Positions 1-8,730 are shown, numbered from the stretch's first letter. The stretch is DNA of 64,000 bases from Streptomyces shenzhenensis (GCF_003688995.1 NZ_PENI01000016.1:124001-188000), one strand, 5' to 3'. The notes: generated by a model not told the origin, from the sequence alone. Program-made: numbers and translations.

Positions 1-137
1 TGTCGGGCGTGGTCGTCCGTCCCGTGCACGGAGTGGCCCCGACCCGCCGGGTCTTCGCTGCGGTACGGCGCGGAGCCGAGGGTCACCCGCTGATCCGGCC
101 GGTGCTGGACGCACTGGACGAGGCCGCCCGGACGTGA
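1..137 (+). CDS. LysR-type regulator, C-terminal tail (partial)
   Basis: The window opens inside a gene whose last 44 codons are visible, ending at TGA 135-137. The reading contains HGVAPTRRVFAAVRRG followed by a short amphipathic helix (IRPVLDALDEAA). This matches the extreme C-terminus of many actinobacterial LysR-type regulators, where the last strand of the effector-binding domain is followed by one helix. The DNA-binding half lies outside the window, so neither target nor effector can be inferred. The family assignment rests on this short tail only. Confidence 0.55.
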   Translation, partial: SGVVVRPVHGVAPTRRVFAAVRRGAEGHPLIRPVLDALDEAART

Positions 138-203
138 GCGTTCCGTACCGGGCTGTGCCGGGTGAGCGGGCCGCTGTCAGTGGCGGCGGCTACCGTGCCT
201 GTC

Positions 204-563
204 ATGCCGGACGCCGAAGACGTACGCCGTATCGCCCTGTCCCTGCCCGAGACGACCGAGAAGACCGCCTGGAGCATGCCCACGTTCCGGGTGGCCGGGA
301 AGATGTTCGCCACGCTGCCCGAGGACGAGACCTCCCTCGCCGTGCGCTGCCCCAAGGAGGAGCGCGACGAACTGGTGCTGGCCGAGCCGGAGAAGTTCTG
401 GATCGCCGGACACGAGGCCCAGTTCGCCTGGGTCAGAGCCCGGCTCGCCGCGCTGGACGACGAGGCCGAACTGCGGGACATCCTCGCCGACTCCTGGCGC
501 CAGGCGGCCCCGCCCCGGCTCCTGGAGGCCCACCCGGCGGTGGGGCTGCCGGGCGGCCCGTGA
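204..563 (+). CDS. MmcQ/YjbR family protein
   Basis: A 119-residue protein of the MmcQ/YjbR family, small alpha/beta proteins with a CyaY-like fold and DNA-binding-like properties but no settled function. The pattern is typical: an N-terminal helix with LSLPETTEKTAW, then GKMFATL, the strand SLAVRCPKEERDEL, and a C-terminal helix ending in SWRQAAPPRL. The frame is open upstream to a GTG at 162, but ATG 204 gives the family's usual N-terminus. It follows the LysR tail on the same strand and is convergent with the transketolase genes. Family is secure; function is unknown. Confidence 0.8.
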   Translation: MPDAEDVRRIALSLPETTEKTAWSMPTFRVAGKMFATLPEDETSLAVRCPKEERDELVLAEPEKFWIAGHEAQFAWVRARLAALDDEAELRDILADSWRQAAPPRLLEAHPAVGLPGGP

Positions 564-648
564 TCCGCTGGGCGTCGCCGTGGCACGACCCGACGGCGAC
601 AGCGCCAGCGGCGGACGGCGGGGGAGCGGGCAACGGCCCGCGCGCCGC

Positions 649-1560
649 TCAGGCCCGGGCCGGCACGGCGACGAACGCCCCGATCCGCTCCCGCAGGCTC
701 GCCGCGTCCAGCCCGTGCGCGGCGACATGCTCCTCGACGGTCCCGTACTTCCGCAGCTCGCGCCGCCCCACCCCGAGCCCGAGGATCCGGTGCGGGACGT
801 CGACCAGCGCCTCGCTCACCGCCCCCGTCGAGGTCCCGGCCAGATACGGCTCGACGAGGACCACATCGGTGCCCGCCGCCTGGGTGGCCCGGCGCAGCGC
901 CGCCGCGTCGAAGGGCCGCACCGTCGTCGCGTACAGGACGGTGACCTCGAGCCCCTCGGTGGCGGCGAGCACGGCGTCCAGCATCGGACCGACGGCGACG
1001 ACGACACCGGCGCGCCCCTCCCGGACCGTGCGCAGGCCCCGCCCGTCGACCCGGTGTCCCCGCCGGTTGGCCGACTCGGACAACCGGACGTACACCTTGT
1101 CGTCGCCGGCCGCGACCGCGTGCCGCAGCAGGGTCTCGGCCTCGTCCGGGTGCCCCGGCACCTGCACGGTCCAGCCGTCCAGGGTGTCGAGCAGCGCCAC
1201 GTCGCCCGGCGCCATGTGCGTATAGCCGCCGGCCGGCCAGTCGAACGAGGCGGCGGCGCTGACCAGCACCGCCCCCGCGTTCTGATGCCCGAGATCCAGC
1301 TTGACCTGCTCGAAGGGGCGCTCCACCAGAAAGCTGGCGAAGGTGTGCACCACCGGCCGCATCCCGGTCAGCGCCAGCCCGGCCGCGGCCCCGACGAGCA
1401 ACTGCTCACGGATGCCGACATTGATCACCCGGTGCGGATGCCGGCGCATCGCCTCGGCCAAGGCGACCTTGCCGATCTCGGCGACGACGACCGCGACCCG
1501 CGGATCCTCGTCGAGCAGGTGGGTCACGACGGGGGCGAAGCGGTCGCGCATGGTGTCCAT
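649..1560 (-). CDS. Transketolase, C-terminal subunit (split enzyme)
   Basis: A 303-residue pyrimidine-binding plus C-terminal half of a two-subunit transketolase. With the next gene it should form a thiamine-diphosphate enzyme moving two-carbon units between sugars. Visible signs are the Pyr domain (VAEIGKVALAEAMRRHP, NVGIREQLLVGAAAGLAL, which holds the Glu that activates ThDP) and the transketolase-C domain (LEVTVLYATTVRPFD). The chosen ATG is preceded by a strong AAGGAGG; a longer frame exists upstream but encodes non-conserved sequence. It starts 34 bp after the N-terminal subunit, so the two are co-transcribed. The physiological sugar is not evident; split transketolases often serve specialised pathways rather than the core pentose phosphate route. 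Confidence 0.85.
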   Translation of the reverse strand: MDTMRDRFAPVVTHLLDEDPRVAVVVAEIGKVALAEAMRRHPHRVINVGIREQLLVGAAAGLALTGMRPVVHTFASFLVERPFEQVKLDLGHQNAGAVLVSAAASFDWPAGGYTHMAPGDVALLDTLDGWTVQVPGHPDEAETLLRHAVAAGDDKVYVRLSESANRRGHRVDGRGLRTVREGRAGVVVAVGPMLDAVLAATEGLEVTVLYATTVRPFDAAALRRATQAAGTDVVLVEPYLAGTSTGAVSEALVDVPHRILGLGVGRRELRKYGTVEEHVAAHGLDAASLRERIGAFVAVPARA

Positions 1561-1594
1561 GGGTGTCGAGCCTCCTTGGGGAAGTACGGGGAGA

Positions 1595-2302
1595 TCAGCC
1601 GGACTTGGGTTCGACGCGGGCCACGACGACGTGCGGGCGGCCCGGGTGCGCGGCGGTGAAGGCGGCGTACAGCGCCTCGTGGTCACGGCCGTCGACGGTC
1701 ACGGCCGACCAGCCCGCCGCCTCGAAGCGGGCCGCGATCCCGCCGGGCCGGGCGTGGCCGGCGGAGGCGTTGTCGACGACGACGGTGTGCAGCCGCTCCA
1801 GTCCGGTCGGCCCGGCGAAGGCGATCGCCTCGTGATTGCTGCCCTCGTCCAGCTCGGCGTCGCCGACCAGCACCCACACCGCAGGACCGGTCCGCCCCTG
1901 GGCCCGCAGCCCCAGCGCCGTGCCCACGGCGATGGGCAGCCCATGCCCCAGCGACCCGCTGCCGATCTCGGCGCCCGGCACCAGCACCCGGTCAGGATGG
2001 TGCCCGAGCGGCGAGTCGTACGACCCGAAGCCGGGCAGCCACGCCACCGGCACGAAGCCCTTCGCGGCCAGCACCGCGTAGTACGCCATCGGCCCGTGCC
2101 CCTTGCTCAGCAGGAACCGGTCCCGGTCCGGATCCGCCGCCCGCTCCGGCCCGACCCGCAGCACCCGGTCGTAGAGCACCCACAGCACGTCCAGCGTGGA
2201 GGTGGCCGCGGGCCCGTGCTTCTCGTCGCCGGTCATCAGCCCCATCAGCCGGGGCAGGTCCGCATGGGTGTACGCGCGCCCGCGTTCCTCGGTGATCGTC
2301 AT
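1595..2302 (-). CDS. Transketolase, N-terminal subunit (ThDP-binding)
   Basis: A 235-residue ThDP/Mg-binding half of the split transketolase. Recognisable elements are LLSKGHGPMAYYAVLAAKGF, GSLGHGLPIAVG and the ThDP motif starting at VLVGDAELDEGSNHEAI, the GDG-like region that binds the diphosphate through Mg. The subunit stops with EPKSG and the partner follows with its own ribosome site, so this is a genuine two-gene enzyme rather than a frameshift. ATG 2302 was chosen over the in-frame ATG at 2311; both are plausible. It is first in the transcription unit, leading away from the tRNA-Pro. No nearby gene identifies the substrate. Confidence 0.85.
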   Translation of the reverse strand: MTITEERGRAYTHADLPRLMGLMTGDEKHGPAATSTLDVLWVLYDRVLRVGPERAADPDRDRFLLSKGHGPMAYYAVLAAKGFVPVAWLPGFGSYDSPLGHHPDRVLVPGAEIGSGSLGHGLPIAVGTALGLRAQGRTGPAVWVLVGDAELDEGSNHEAIAFAGPTGLERLHTVVVDNASAGHARPGGIAARFEAAGWSAVTVDGRDHEALYAAFTAAHPGRPHVVVARVEPKSG

Positions 2303-2449
2303 ACCGACCACCGTGCAACCTCAATCAGACTTCAGGTCAAGCGTCGCGCCGTGTGTCGGCTCCCGACAAACCGGTGCGCGATCACCGGCCCGAGTACGGT
2401 ATGGTTTCCCTGCGCGTTCAGACGGGGGAAACCCCAGGTCAAACGGCAT

Positions 2450-2523
2450 CGGGATGTGGCGCAGCTTGGTAGCGCACCTGACTGGGGGTCAGGGGGTCGC
2501 AGGTTCAAATCCTGTCATCCCGA
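2450..2523 (+). tRNA. tRNA-Pro (anticodon GGG)
   Basis: Full cloverleaf: 7-bp acceptor stem CGGGATG/CATCCCG with discriminator A, D arm GCGC...GCGC, anticodon stem CCTGA/TCAGG around loop CTGGGGG giving anticodon GGG, and T arm GCAGG-TTCAAAT-CCTGT. CCA is not encoded. A near-identical second copy lies at 24015-24088. Confidence 0.95.
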
Positions 2524-2544
2524 CTCGTGAGAGTCGTAGGTCAG

Positions 2545-2578
2545 GGCCGGTTCCGGAGGCATCCGGAACCGGCCTTTG
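2545..2578 (+). terminator. Rho-independent terminator after tRNA-Pro
   Basis: A perfect 13-bp stem GGCCGGTTCCGGA (2545-2557) / TCCGGAACCGGCC (2562-2574) with a GGCA loop and a short T tract. It lies 22 bp after the tRNA and directly before the stop of the convergent MarR gene, so it can serve both directions. Confidence 0.85.
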
Positions 2579-2579
2579 G

Positions 2580-3080
2580 TCATTCTTGGGAAGCCGTCGG
2601 ATGCCGGTGTCCTCGACGGGCGTCGGCGGGTGACGCGACGGCCGTGTCGAGTCGGGCGAGCAGCGCCTGGAGGCTTGCCAGTTGCTGCCGGTCGAGTGAG
2701 CCGAAGACCTTGCGCAGGGCGTGTGTTCCTGCTTCTTCCGCTGCTGCCAGCGTGGTGCGGCCCTTGTCCGTCAGGGACACGGTCTTGCGGCGCCGGTCGT
2801 CGGCATCGTCGGCGCGGGTGACCAGGGCGAGGCGTTCGAGTCCTTCCACGATCTGGGTGACGGAACGGGGCGCCTGGCCGAGGGCGTCGGCGAGCTGGGC
2901 CTGGTGCAGCGTGCCGTGAGCGGCCAGCGCCTGAAGGACCTTGGTGCGGGACAGTGACAGTCCCGCGGTCGACAGCATGTGCCGGTCCACGTCTTCCCGT
3001 ACGCCGTAGGCGAGGGTGAGGAAGGCCAGTCCCACCTGTTCGGGGCCGCTGCCGACGGTGATCGCTTCGTACTTGCTCAT
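2580..3080 (-). CDS. MarR family transcriptional regulator
   Basis: A 166-residue MarR-type repressor. The winged helix is clear: LSLSRTKVLQALAAHG, recognition region LADALGQAPRSVTQIVEGLERLGLV-like, and wing DADDRRRKTVSLTDKG, flanked by the dimerisation helices. MarR proteins bind palindromes as dimers and release them on binding small aromatic or lipophilic ligands. The gene is divergent from the SDR gene, with the perfect palindrome TGAGGTACCTCA between them 31 bp from this start, so autorepression is likely. The same palindrome precedes the ferredoxin-P450 operon and the metallophosphoesterase, making this protein the best candidate for controlling all three units. The assignment of the site to this regulator is inferred. 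Confidence 0.9.
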   Translation of the reverse strand: MSKYEAITVGSGPEQVGLAFLTLAYGVREDVDRHMLSTAGLSLSRTKVLQALAAHGTLHQAQLADALGQAPRSVTQIVEGLERLALVTRADDADDRRRKTVSLTDKGRTTLAAAEEAGTHALRKVFGSLDRQQLASLQALLARLDTAVASPADARRGHRHPTASQE

Positions 3081-3110
3081 GGTGTCGGGTATCCTCTCAC
3101 AGAGAACTCT

Positions 3111-3122
3111 TGAGGTACCTCA
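3111..3122. promoter_or_regulatory. Putative MarR operator, copy 1
   Basis: Perfect 12-bp palindrome TGAGGTACCTCA in the 58-bp divergent gap between the MarR gene and the SDR gene, 17 bp before the SDR start. Close matches recur at 8690-8701, 8719-8730 and 11441-11452 and, by reading, nowhere else in the window. Confidence 0.7.
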
Positions 3123-3138
3123 CGAATGGAGTGAAGTG

Positions 3139-4008
3139 ATGGACCATCCCATCGCCGTGATCACCGGAGCCACCTCGGGACTGGGCCGTATCACCGCACT
3201 CGACCTGGTCGGCCGCGGCTACCGCGTCGGCGTGGTGGCCCGCTCCCGTGCCAAGGCCGACGCCCTCGTGGGCGAGCTCAAGGCGGTGGCCGACGACGCG
3301 CCGGTCGATGTCTTCGACGCGGATCTGGGCCTGCTCTCGCACGCCCGCCGGGTCGGTGAGGAGATCGCCGCGTACTACCCGCGGGTGGACGTGCTGATCA
3401 ACAACGCTGGTCTGCACGCGTTCTCCCAGCGCATGACCACCGAAGGCTTCGCGGAGATGACCGCGGTCAACTATCTGGGCCCGTTCGTCCTGACCCAGGC
3501 TCTGACCGGCAAACTCCTGACGTCGGCGCCGTCCCGGATCGTCAACGTCGCCTCCGAGGCGTCCCAGCAGGCCGGGACGATCGCACCGGCCGAGGATCTG
3601 CGGCACGTCGCCCCCTACACCCGCCGCGAGTCGATGCCCTTGTACGGGCGGACCAAGCTGATGACCATCATGTGGACGCAGGAGCTGGCGCGGCGCCTGG
3701 ATCCCGCGAAGACCACCGTCAACTGCTGCGACCCCGGCTTCAACGCCACCGGTCTGGGACGGGACCTGCCCGGCTCCAGGGTTCTCCAGGGCATTCTGAA
3801 CACGCTGCGCATCGGTGACCCGCGCAGGGGTGCCGGCATCATCGTCCGGCTGGCCACCGACCCGGCGTTCGCGCGCACCAGCGGCGGCTATTTCTCGGTG
3901 CGCGACGCCAAGCCGCTGGAGTGCCCCGAGCCCGGCCGGGACCCTCGCGTGCAGAAGGAACTGTGGGACGAGACCGTGGCGTTGCTGGCGGCCCGTGCAG
4001 CCGGTTGA
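3139..4008 (+). CDS. Short-chain dehydrogenase/reductase
   Basis: A 289-residue classical-fold SDR using NAD(P)H. Visible features are the dinucleotide loop TGATSGLGR near the N-terminus, a basic VVARSRAKA stretch that suggests NADPH preference, NNAGLHAF, a catalytic-type serine in NVASEAS and the active-site Tyr/Lys in YGRTKL. The size and the SEASQQAG...P spacing fit the retinol-dehydrogenase-like/WW-oxidoreductase group rather than FabG. ATG 3139 follows a GGAGTGA-type ribosome site; the open frame extends upstream through the operator, which is not coding. It is divergent from the MarR gene and followed by an MMPL exporter. Substrate unknown; a detoxification or lipid-modifying role is possible. 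Confidence 0.85.
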   Translation: MDHPIAVITGATSGLGRITALDLVGRGYRVGVVARSRAKADALVGELKAVADDAPVDVFDADLGLLSHARRVGEEIAAYYPRVDVLINNAGLHAFSQRMTTEGFAEMTAVNYLGPFVLTQALTGKLLTSAPSRIVNVASEASQQAGTIAPAEDLRHVAPYTRRESMPLYGRTKLMTIMWTQELARRLDPAKTTVNCCDPGFNATGLGRDLPGSRVLQGILNTLRIGDPRRGAGIIVRLATDPAFARTSGGYFSVRDAKPLECPEPGRDPRVQKELWDETVALLAARAAG

Positions 4009-4042
4009 GGTCCGGTGGCTCCGTCTCAGGGATGACGTCCGA

Positions 4043-4060
4043 CCGGTACCGGGGTACCGG
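4043..4060. repeat. Perfect inverted repeat between SDR and MMPL genes
   Basis: CCGGTACC-GG-GGTACCGG, an 18-bp perfect inverted repeat 35 bp after the SDR stop and 122 bp before the MMPL start. It has no T tract, so it may be an operator or a weak hairpin. It shares only the GGTACC core with the MarR palindrome and is not counted as a copy of it. Confidence 0.45.
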
Positions 4061-4182
4061 CCTCGGCGCGGATTCAGTCTCCAGTAGCTCAAGCCGGTCA
4101 CGCCGGCCTTCTACGTTGTGGGTCCGGAGCCTGTCAGGCCCGCTTTCACACATCCTCATTTCTCCTGGTGGGAGTAGTTTTC

Positions 4183-6417
4183 GTGGCCACCTTCCTCTAC
4201 CGGCTCGGCCGGCTCGCCTTCCGACGGCGCAGGCTTGTGCTGCTGGCCTGGGTCGTGGTGCTGGTCGCCGCAGGCATCGGCGTCAGCAGCGTCTCCGGCA
4301 GCACGACGGATGACTTCACACTTCCCGGCACCCAGTCGCAGCAGGCCATCGACCTGCTGGAGAAGGAGTTCCCGCAGGCCTCCGCCTCGGGTGCCACCGC
4401 CCGCGTGGTCATCGAGGCGGCGGACGGCAAGAAGCTGACGTCGACCGTGCACAAGCCGCAGGTGGCAGGACTGGTCGACGACCTGCGCACGGCGCCGCAG
4501 GTGGCGAGTGTGGTTGATCCCCTCTCCAGCGGCCTCGTATCCGCCTCGGGCACCATCGCCTACGCCCAGGTCACCTACGCCGTGCCGCAGGCGGACATTT
4601 CCACCGCTGCCTCCGACGCGCTGCACGACGTCGTGCGGCGCGGTGCCGACGCGGGTCTGGCCGTCAGCCTGGGCGGCAACGCGGTCCTGGACGAGGGGGA
4701 GAGCAACGCAGCGGAGCTCATCGGCCTGCTGGTCGCAGCGTTTGTGCTGGTGATCACGTTCGGTTCGTTGCTCGCGGCCGGGCTGCCGCTGCTGTCCGCG
4801 ATCGTCGGTGTCGGTGTCGCACTGTGCGGCGTCACCGTCGCCTCGTCGTTCGTGGACATGGCCTCCAACGCGCAGACTCTGGCGTTGATGCTGGGCCTGG
4901 CGGTGGCGATCGACTACGCCCTGTTCATCGTCTCCCGCTACCGCAGTGAGCTGCGGGAGGGCCACCGGCCGGAGGAGGCCGTCGGGCGGGCGCTGGGGAC
5001 GGCGGGTTCGGCGGTGGTGTTCGCCGGGCTGACAGTGATCATCGCACTGGTGGGTCTGTCCGTCATCGGCATCGCGATGCTGACCACCATGGGGCTGGCC
5101 GCGGCCTTCGCCATCACCGTCGCGGTCCTGGTCGCCCTGACCCTGTTGCCGGCTCTTCTGGGCTTCACCGGCACCCGCGTGGCCAACGGCCGGTTCACCA
5201 CACGCCGTTCGCGCGCCGTGCAGCGAGGCCGCGGCACCCCCATGGGGGTGCGCTGGGGCCGCTTCGTCACCCGCCACCCCTGGAAGATGCTCCTGGCCTC
5301 CGTCGTCGGCCTCGGTGTGCTGGCTCTTCCGGCCATGTCGCTGCGGCTGACCCTGCCGGACGACAGCATGGCTGCTCCGGGCAGCACCCAGCGCGTGGCC
5401 TACGACACGCTCAGCAAGGGCTTCGGGCCGGGCTTCAGCGGCCCGCTGACCGTGGTCGTCGACGCGCGGACCAGCGACGACCCCAAGGCCGCGGCGAAGG
5501 ACGCCTCGGCCTTGCTGGGCCGGCTGGACGATGTCGCCACGGTGCGGCCGCCGGTGTTCAACAAGGCCGGCGACGTCGCCCTGATCAACGCCGTTCCGGC
5601 CAGCTCGCCGACCAGCCAGGCGACCGTGGATCTGGTCGCCGACATCCGTGAGCGCGGTACGGCCTTGGCGAAGGCCGGTGGCGCGCAGCTGATGGTGACC
5701 GGCACGACCGCTCTCAACATCGACGTCTCGGCCAAGCTCGGCGAGGCGATGGTGCCCTACCTGGCCATCGTCGTCGGCCTGGCACTGATCCTCCTGCTGC
5801 TGGTGTTCCGCTCGGTGCTCGTCCCGCTCAAGGCGGCCCTCGGCTTCCTGCTCAGCGTGGTCGCCACCCTCGGTGTGCTGGTGGCCGTGTTCCAGTGGGG
5901 CTGGCTGAAGGACCTCTTCGGGGTCGACGAGACCGCGCCCATCGTGAGCCTGCTGCCGATCCTGCTGATCGGTGTCGTCTTCGGGCTCGCCATGGACTAC
6001 GAGGTCTTCCTCGTCTCCGGGATGCGCGAGGCGTACGTCCACGGCGCGTCCCCCACCGAAGCGATCGTCACCGGCTTCCGGCACGGGGCCCGCGTCGTCA
6101 CCGCCGCGGCCATCATCATGATCTCGGTGTTCGCCGGGTTCCTCCTCGACGATGTCGCCCTGGTGAAGTCGATCGGCATGGGCCTGGCCGCCGCGGTCCT
6201 CTTCGACGCCTTCGTGGTCCGCATGACCATCGTCCCGGCCGTGATGACCCTGCTCCAGGACCGGGCCTGGTCGCTCCCCGCCTGGCTGGACCGCGTCCTG
6301 CCCAACGTGGATGTGGAAGGCGAAAAGCTGCGCCACACCCTTGACGTTCGCGACACGGACGCGCCCGATCCCGCCCTCGCGGGCCGGGAACCGGCTTCCT
6401 TCACCCCTCTTGGCTAG
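4183..6417 (+). CDS. MMPL family (RND-type) exporter
   Basis: A 744-residue inner-membrane transporter of the MMPL family, proton-driven exporters of lipids and polyketide-like molecules. It has the expected duplicated layout: an N-terminal TM helix after LGRLAFRRRRLVLLAW, an extracytoplasmic domain, a TM block containing GLAVAIDYALFIVSRYR, then a second domain and TM block containing GLAMDYEVFLVSGMRE. The paired Asp-Tyr motifs carry the proton-relay aspartates. GTG 4183 is preferred because GGAG lies 8 nt upstream; GTG 4168 is also in frame. It sits downstream of the SDR gene, and SDR plus exporter may be one MarR-controlled unit, although a 174-bp gap separates them. Confidence 0.9.
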   Translation: MATFLYRLGRLAFRRRRLVLLAWVVVLVAAGIGVSSVSGSTTDDFTLPGTQSQQAIDLLEKEFPQASASGATARVVIEAADGKKLTSTVHKPQVAGLVDDLRTAPQVASVVDPLSSGLVSASGTIAYAQVTYAVPQADISTAASDALHDVVRRGADAGLAVSLGGNAVLDEGESNAAELIGLLVAAFVLVITFGSLLAAGLPLLSAIVGVGVALCGVTVASSFVDMASNAQTLALMLGLAVAIDYALFIVSRYRSELREGHRPEEAVGRALGTAGSAVVFAGLTVIIALVGLSVIGIAMLTTMGLAAAFAITVAVLVALTLLPALLGFTGTRVANGRFTTRRSRAVQRGRGTPMGVRWGRFVTRHPWKMLLASVVGLGVLALPAMSLRLTLPDDSMAAPGSTQRVAYDTLSKGFGPGFSGPLTVVVDARTSDDPKAAAKDASALLGRLDDVATVRPPVFNKAGDVALINAVPASSPTSQATVDLVADIRERGTALAKAGGAQLMVTGTTALNIDVSAKLGEAMVPYLAIVVGLALILLLLVFRSVLVPLKAALGFLLSVVATLGVLVAVFQWGWLKDLFGVDETAPIVSLLPILLIGVVFGLAMDYEVFLVSGMREAYVHGASPTEAIVTGFRHGARVVTAAAIIMISVFAGFLLDDVALVKSIGMGLAAAVLFDAFVVRMTIVPAVMTLLQDRAWSLPAWLDRVLPNVDVEGEKLRHTLDVRDTDAPDPALAGREPASFTPLG

Positions 6418-6608
6418 GCGCCCGTTCACCGGTTCCGCCCGTCGGCTCCTTGTCCGGGGCCGGCGGGTGGCCCGGACCCGGAGAGCGGAGGGCACTGCTC
6501 CGTCCTCCGGCGATGCGGTTGTCCGGGCCCCCGCACGCCCCGCCCGCCGGTCACGCCCCCGAGGGCCGGCGGGCGGCCTGACCCCTGGACCGCGAAGGCC
6601 ACCCCGTC

Positions 6609-7907
6609 ATGACCGACCCGACCACCCCGGCGCCCACGCACCGGACCGCCACGCGTGCCTCCCGACTGCCCCACTCGCTGACCAGCGACCCGGACCAGCG
6701 CGTCACGGTGTCGATCATCAGCGGGCTGGCCGCGTGGCGGATGCTCGACCGGGACCACCCGCAGCTACGGCGGTGGGCCCTGCCGGCGTTCTGCGTCGTC
6801 CTGGGCCTGCCCTCCCTGCTCAACCCGGCCAACCGCGCCCATCTGCCCAGCGAGATCGTCCTCACCCTCGCCTACGCGGTGCCTCTGCTGTGGCGCGAAC
6901 GCCGCCCCGGCCTGGTCTTCGCCCTGACGACCATCGCCTCGGTACTCGCTCTGCCGCTGAACGTCCTCAACGGTGCCGACTCCGCCCGGATCGTCGCGCT
7001 CTACAACGTCGGCCGCTACGGCACCCCGCGCCAGCTGGCCGCCGCCTGCACCGTCACGGCCGCCCAACTCATCGTGTGGACCCTGACGTTCTGGGACAGC
7101 GGCCACCTGCAGCACGCCAAACGGCCCGAGATGATCACCCTGCTCGCCATGCTGGCGGTCACGGCCTGCGCGGGCCTCGCCTTGACCGGGCGGCTGGCGA
7201 AGGCGTACATCGTGGCCCTGGAGACGGAGCGGGACCAACAGGCCCGTCTGGCGGCCGCGCAGGAACGCACCAAGGTCTCTCGCGAGATGCACGACATCCT
7301 CGGCCACACCCTCGCCGTGATCGTCGGCCTGGCCGACGGAGCCGCGGCCCTGGCCAGGACCCGGCCCGAACGCTCGGCCGACACCCTGCACCTCATCGCC
7401 GACAGCGGGCGCGAAGCCCTGGCTGAGCTGCGCCGCCTGCTCGTGGTCATCGACGACCGCGCTGCGGACACGGAGGATGCCCCGCTGGCCCCGCAGCCGA
7501 CTCTGGAGAGCCTCCCGGCGCTGCTGAACCGTGTGCGGGCCGCCGGCCCCGCCGCCACGCTGCGCACCGACGGCGACCTGACCGCGCTGAGCAAGGGAGT
7601 GCAGCTCACCGCCTACCGCATAGTTCAGGAAGCCCTCACCAACACCCTCAAGCACGCGGCCGCGGACACGCGTGTCGCTGTGGACGTGAGCACCGACGGC
7701 AGTACCGTCCACGTCACCATCGAGGACTCCGGCCCGCCGCGCCGCGAGAACACCGAACACCCCAGTGGACAGGGCCTGCTCGGCATGCGCCGGCGTGCCG
7801 CCCTCTACCGGGGCCACGTCCAGGCCGGCCGCACTCCCTCGGGCGGCTGGCGCGTCCACACCGCCCTCAGCGCGCCCACCGTCGCCTTGGAGAAGCACCG
7901 CACATGA
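6609..7907 (+). CDS. Sensor histidine kinase (NarL/DesK-type)
   Basis: A 432-residue membrane histidine kinase. The N-terminal 200 residues hold about five hydrophobic segments (for example LPAFCVVLGLPSLL, IVLTLAYAVPLLW, MITLLAMLAVTACAGLAL) with no obvious extracytoplasmic sensor. A HisKA_3 dimerisation helix follows, with phospho-acceptor His at about residue 228 in SREMHDILGH, then a HATPase domain with the N box QEALTNTLKHA and a G box near GQGLLGMRRR. This architecture is common in actinobacteria for membrane or envelope sensing. The stop overlaps the response regulator start by 4 bases (ATGA), so the pair is translationally coupled. It is downstream of the MMPL exporter, which may be its target. 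The start is only weakly supported by a ribosome site. Confidence 0.9.
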   Translation: MTDPTTPAPTHRTATRASRLPHSLTSDPDQRVTVSIISGLAAWRMLDRDHPQLRRWALPAFCVVLGLPSLLNPANRAHLPSEIVLTLAYAVPLLWRERRPGLVFALTTIASVLALPLNVLNGADSARIVALYNVGRYGTPRQLAAACTVTAAQLIVWTLTFWDSGHLQHAKRPEMITLLAMLAVTACAGLALTGRLAKAYIVALETERDQQARLAAAQERTKVSREMHDILGHTLAVIVGLADGAAALARTRPERSADTLHLIADSGREALAELRRLLVVIDDRAADTEDAPLAPQPTLESLPALLNRVRAAGPAATLRTDGDLTALSKGVQLTAYRIVQEALTNTLKHAAADTRVAVDVSTDGSTVHVTIEDSGPPRRENTEHPSGQGLLGMRRRAALYRGHVQAGRTPSGGWRVHTALSAPTVALEKHRT

Positions 7908-8686
7908 CCACCGTTCTCATCGTCGACGACCAGACCCTGCAACGGCTCGGCTTTCGCATGCTGCTCGAAGCCCAACCCGATATGACCGTCGTCGGCGAAG
8001 CCGCCCAAGGCCACGACGCCGTCCGTATGACCGCCGAGCTACGCCCGGACGTCGTCCTGATGGATGTGCGCATGCCCGGCCTCAACGGCATCGAGGCCAC
8101 GCGTCGCATCGTCGACTCCGGCGGCCGCTCCCGCGTCCTGGTCCTGACCACCTTCGACCTCGACGAGTACGCCTACGAAGCCCTGCGCGCAGGCGCCGCG
8201 GGCTTCTTCCTCAAAGACGCACGCCCCGAGGAACTCGTCGTCGGCATCCGCGCCGTGGCTGCCGGTGACTGCGTCATCTCCCCCAGCCTGACCCACAGGC
8301 TGATCGACGCCTTCACCACGGCCCGCTCCCATCAGCACCCGTGCTCCCCCCGGCTCACCCGCGAACAGCAGCACCGGCTGGCCGAGTTGACCGAGCGGGA
8401 ACGCGAAGTCCTCTCGGCGGTGGCCACCGGGTGGTCCAACACCGAGATCGCCGCCGCACTCCACCTGGCCGAATCCACGGTGAAGTCCCACGTCAGTCGC
8501 ATCCTCGCCAAGATCGACGTCCGTGACCGTGTCCAAGCGGTCATCTTCGCCTACGACGTCGGTCTCGTCCGCCCCAACCGATCCCGCGTACCGCAGCCCG
8601 CCCGGCACGCGGGTCATCCACAGGTCCTCCCGTCCACCGCGCAGCGCCAGCCTGCCACCAGCCGTCGCGCGGACCGCCACCCCTAG
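7904..8686 (+). CDS. Response regulator, NarL/LuxR family
   Basis: A 260-residue response regulator. The receiver domain begins MTTVLIVDDQ; the phosphorylated Asp is at residue 54 in LMDVRMPG, and the switch Lys sits in GFFLKDARP. After a linker a LuxR-type helix-turn-helix runs from LTEREREVLSAVATGWSN through HLAESTVKSHVSRI. It is overlapped by the upstream histidine kinase gene and is its cognate partner. The C-terminus carries about 45 residues of basic, Pro/Arg-rich sequence beyond the usual end of the HTH domain. The TAG stop is only 3 bp before the first palindrome of the next promoter. Confidence 0.92.
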   Translation: MTTVLIVDDQTLQRLGFRMLLEAQPDMTVVGEAAQGHDAVRMTAELRPDVVLMDVRMPGLNGIEATRRIVDSGGRSRVLVLTTFDLDEYAYEALRAGAAGFFLKDARPEELVVGIRAVAAGDCVISPSLTHRLIDAFTTARSHQHPCSPRLTREQQHRLAELTEREREVLSAVATGWSNTEIAAALHLAESTVKSHVSRILAKIDVRDRVQAVIFAYDVGLVRPNRSRVPQPARHAGHPQVLPSTAQRQPATSRRADRHP

Positions 8687-8689
8687 AGC

Positions 8690-8730
8690 TGAGGTACCAC
8701 ACGATATGCTGAAGTTCGTGAGGCACCTCA
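8690..8730. promoter_or_regulatory. Two putative MarR operators before the ferredoxin-P450 operon
   Basis: TGAGGTACCACA at 8690-8701 has one mismatch to the palindrome between the MarR and SDR genes; TGAGGCACCTCA at 8719-8730 has a one-base centre variant. The centres are 29 bp apart, about three helical turns, which would allow two repressor dimers on one DNA face. The ferredoxin start is 113 bp downstream. Confidence 0.65.

Noticed and set aside
1560..1595. The split transketolase as a frameshifted single gene.
   Set aside because: The second gene has its own strong AAGGAGG and ATG after a 34-bp gap, and both halves end at natural domain borders.
4156..6495. A very long open minus-strand frame opposite the MMPL gene.
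   Set aside because: It is Gln/His/Gly/Arg-rich with no family signature and mirrors the codon bias of the real MMPL gene; the plus-strand protein has clear family motifs.
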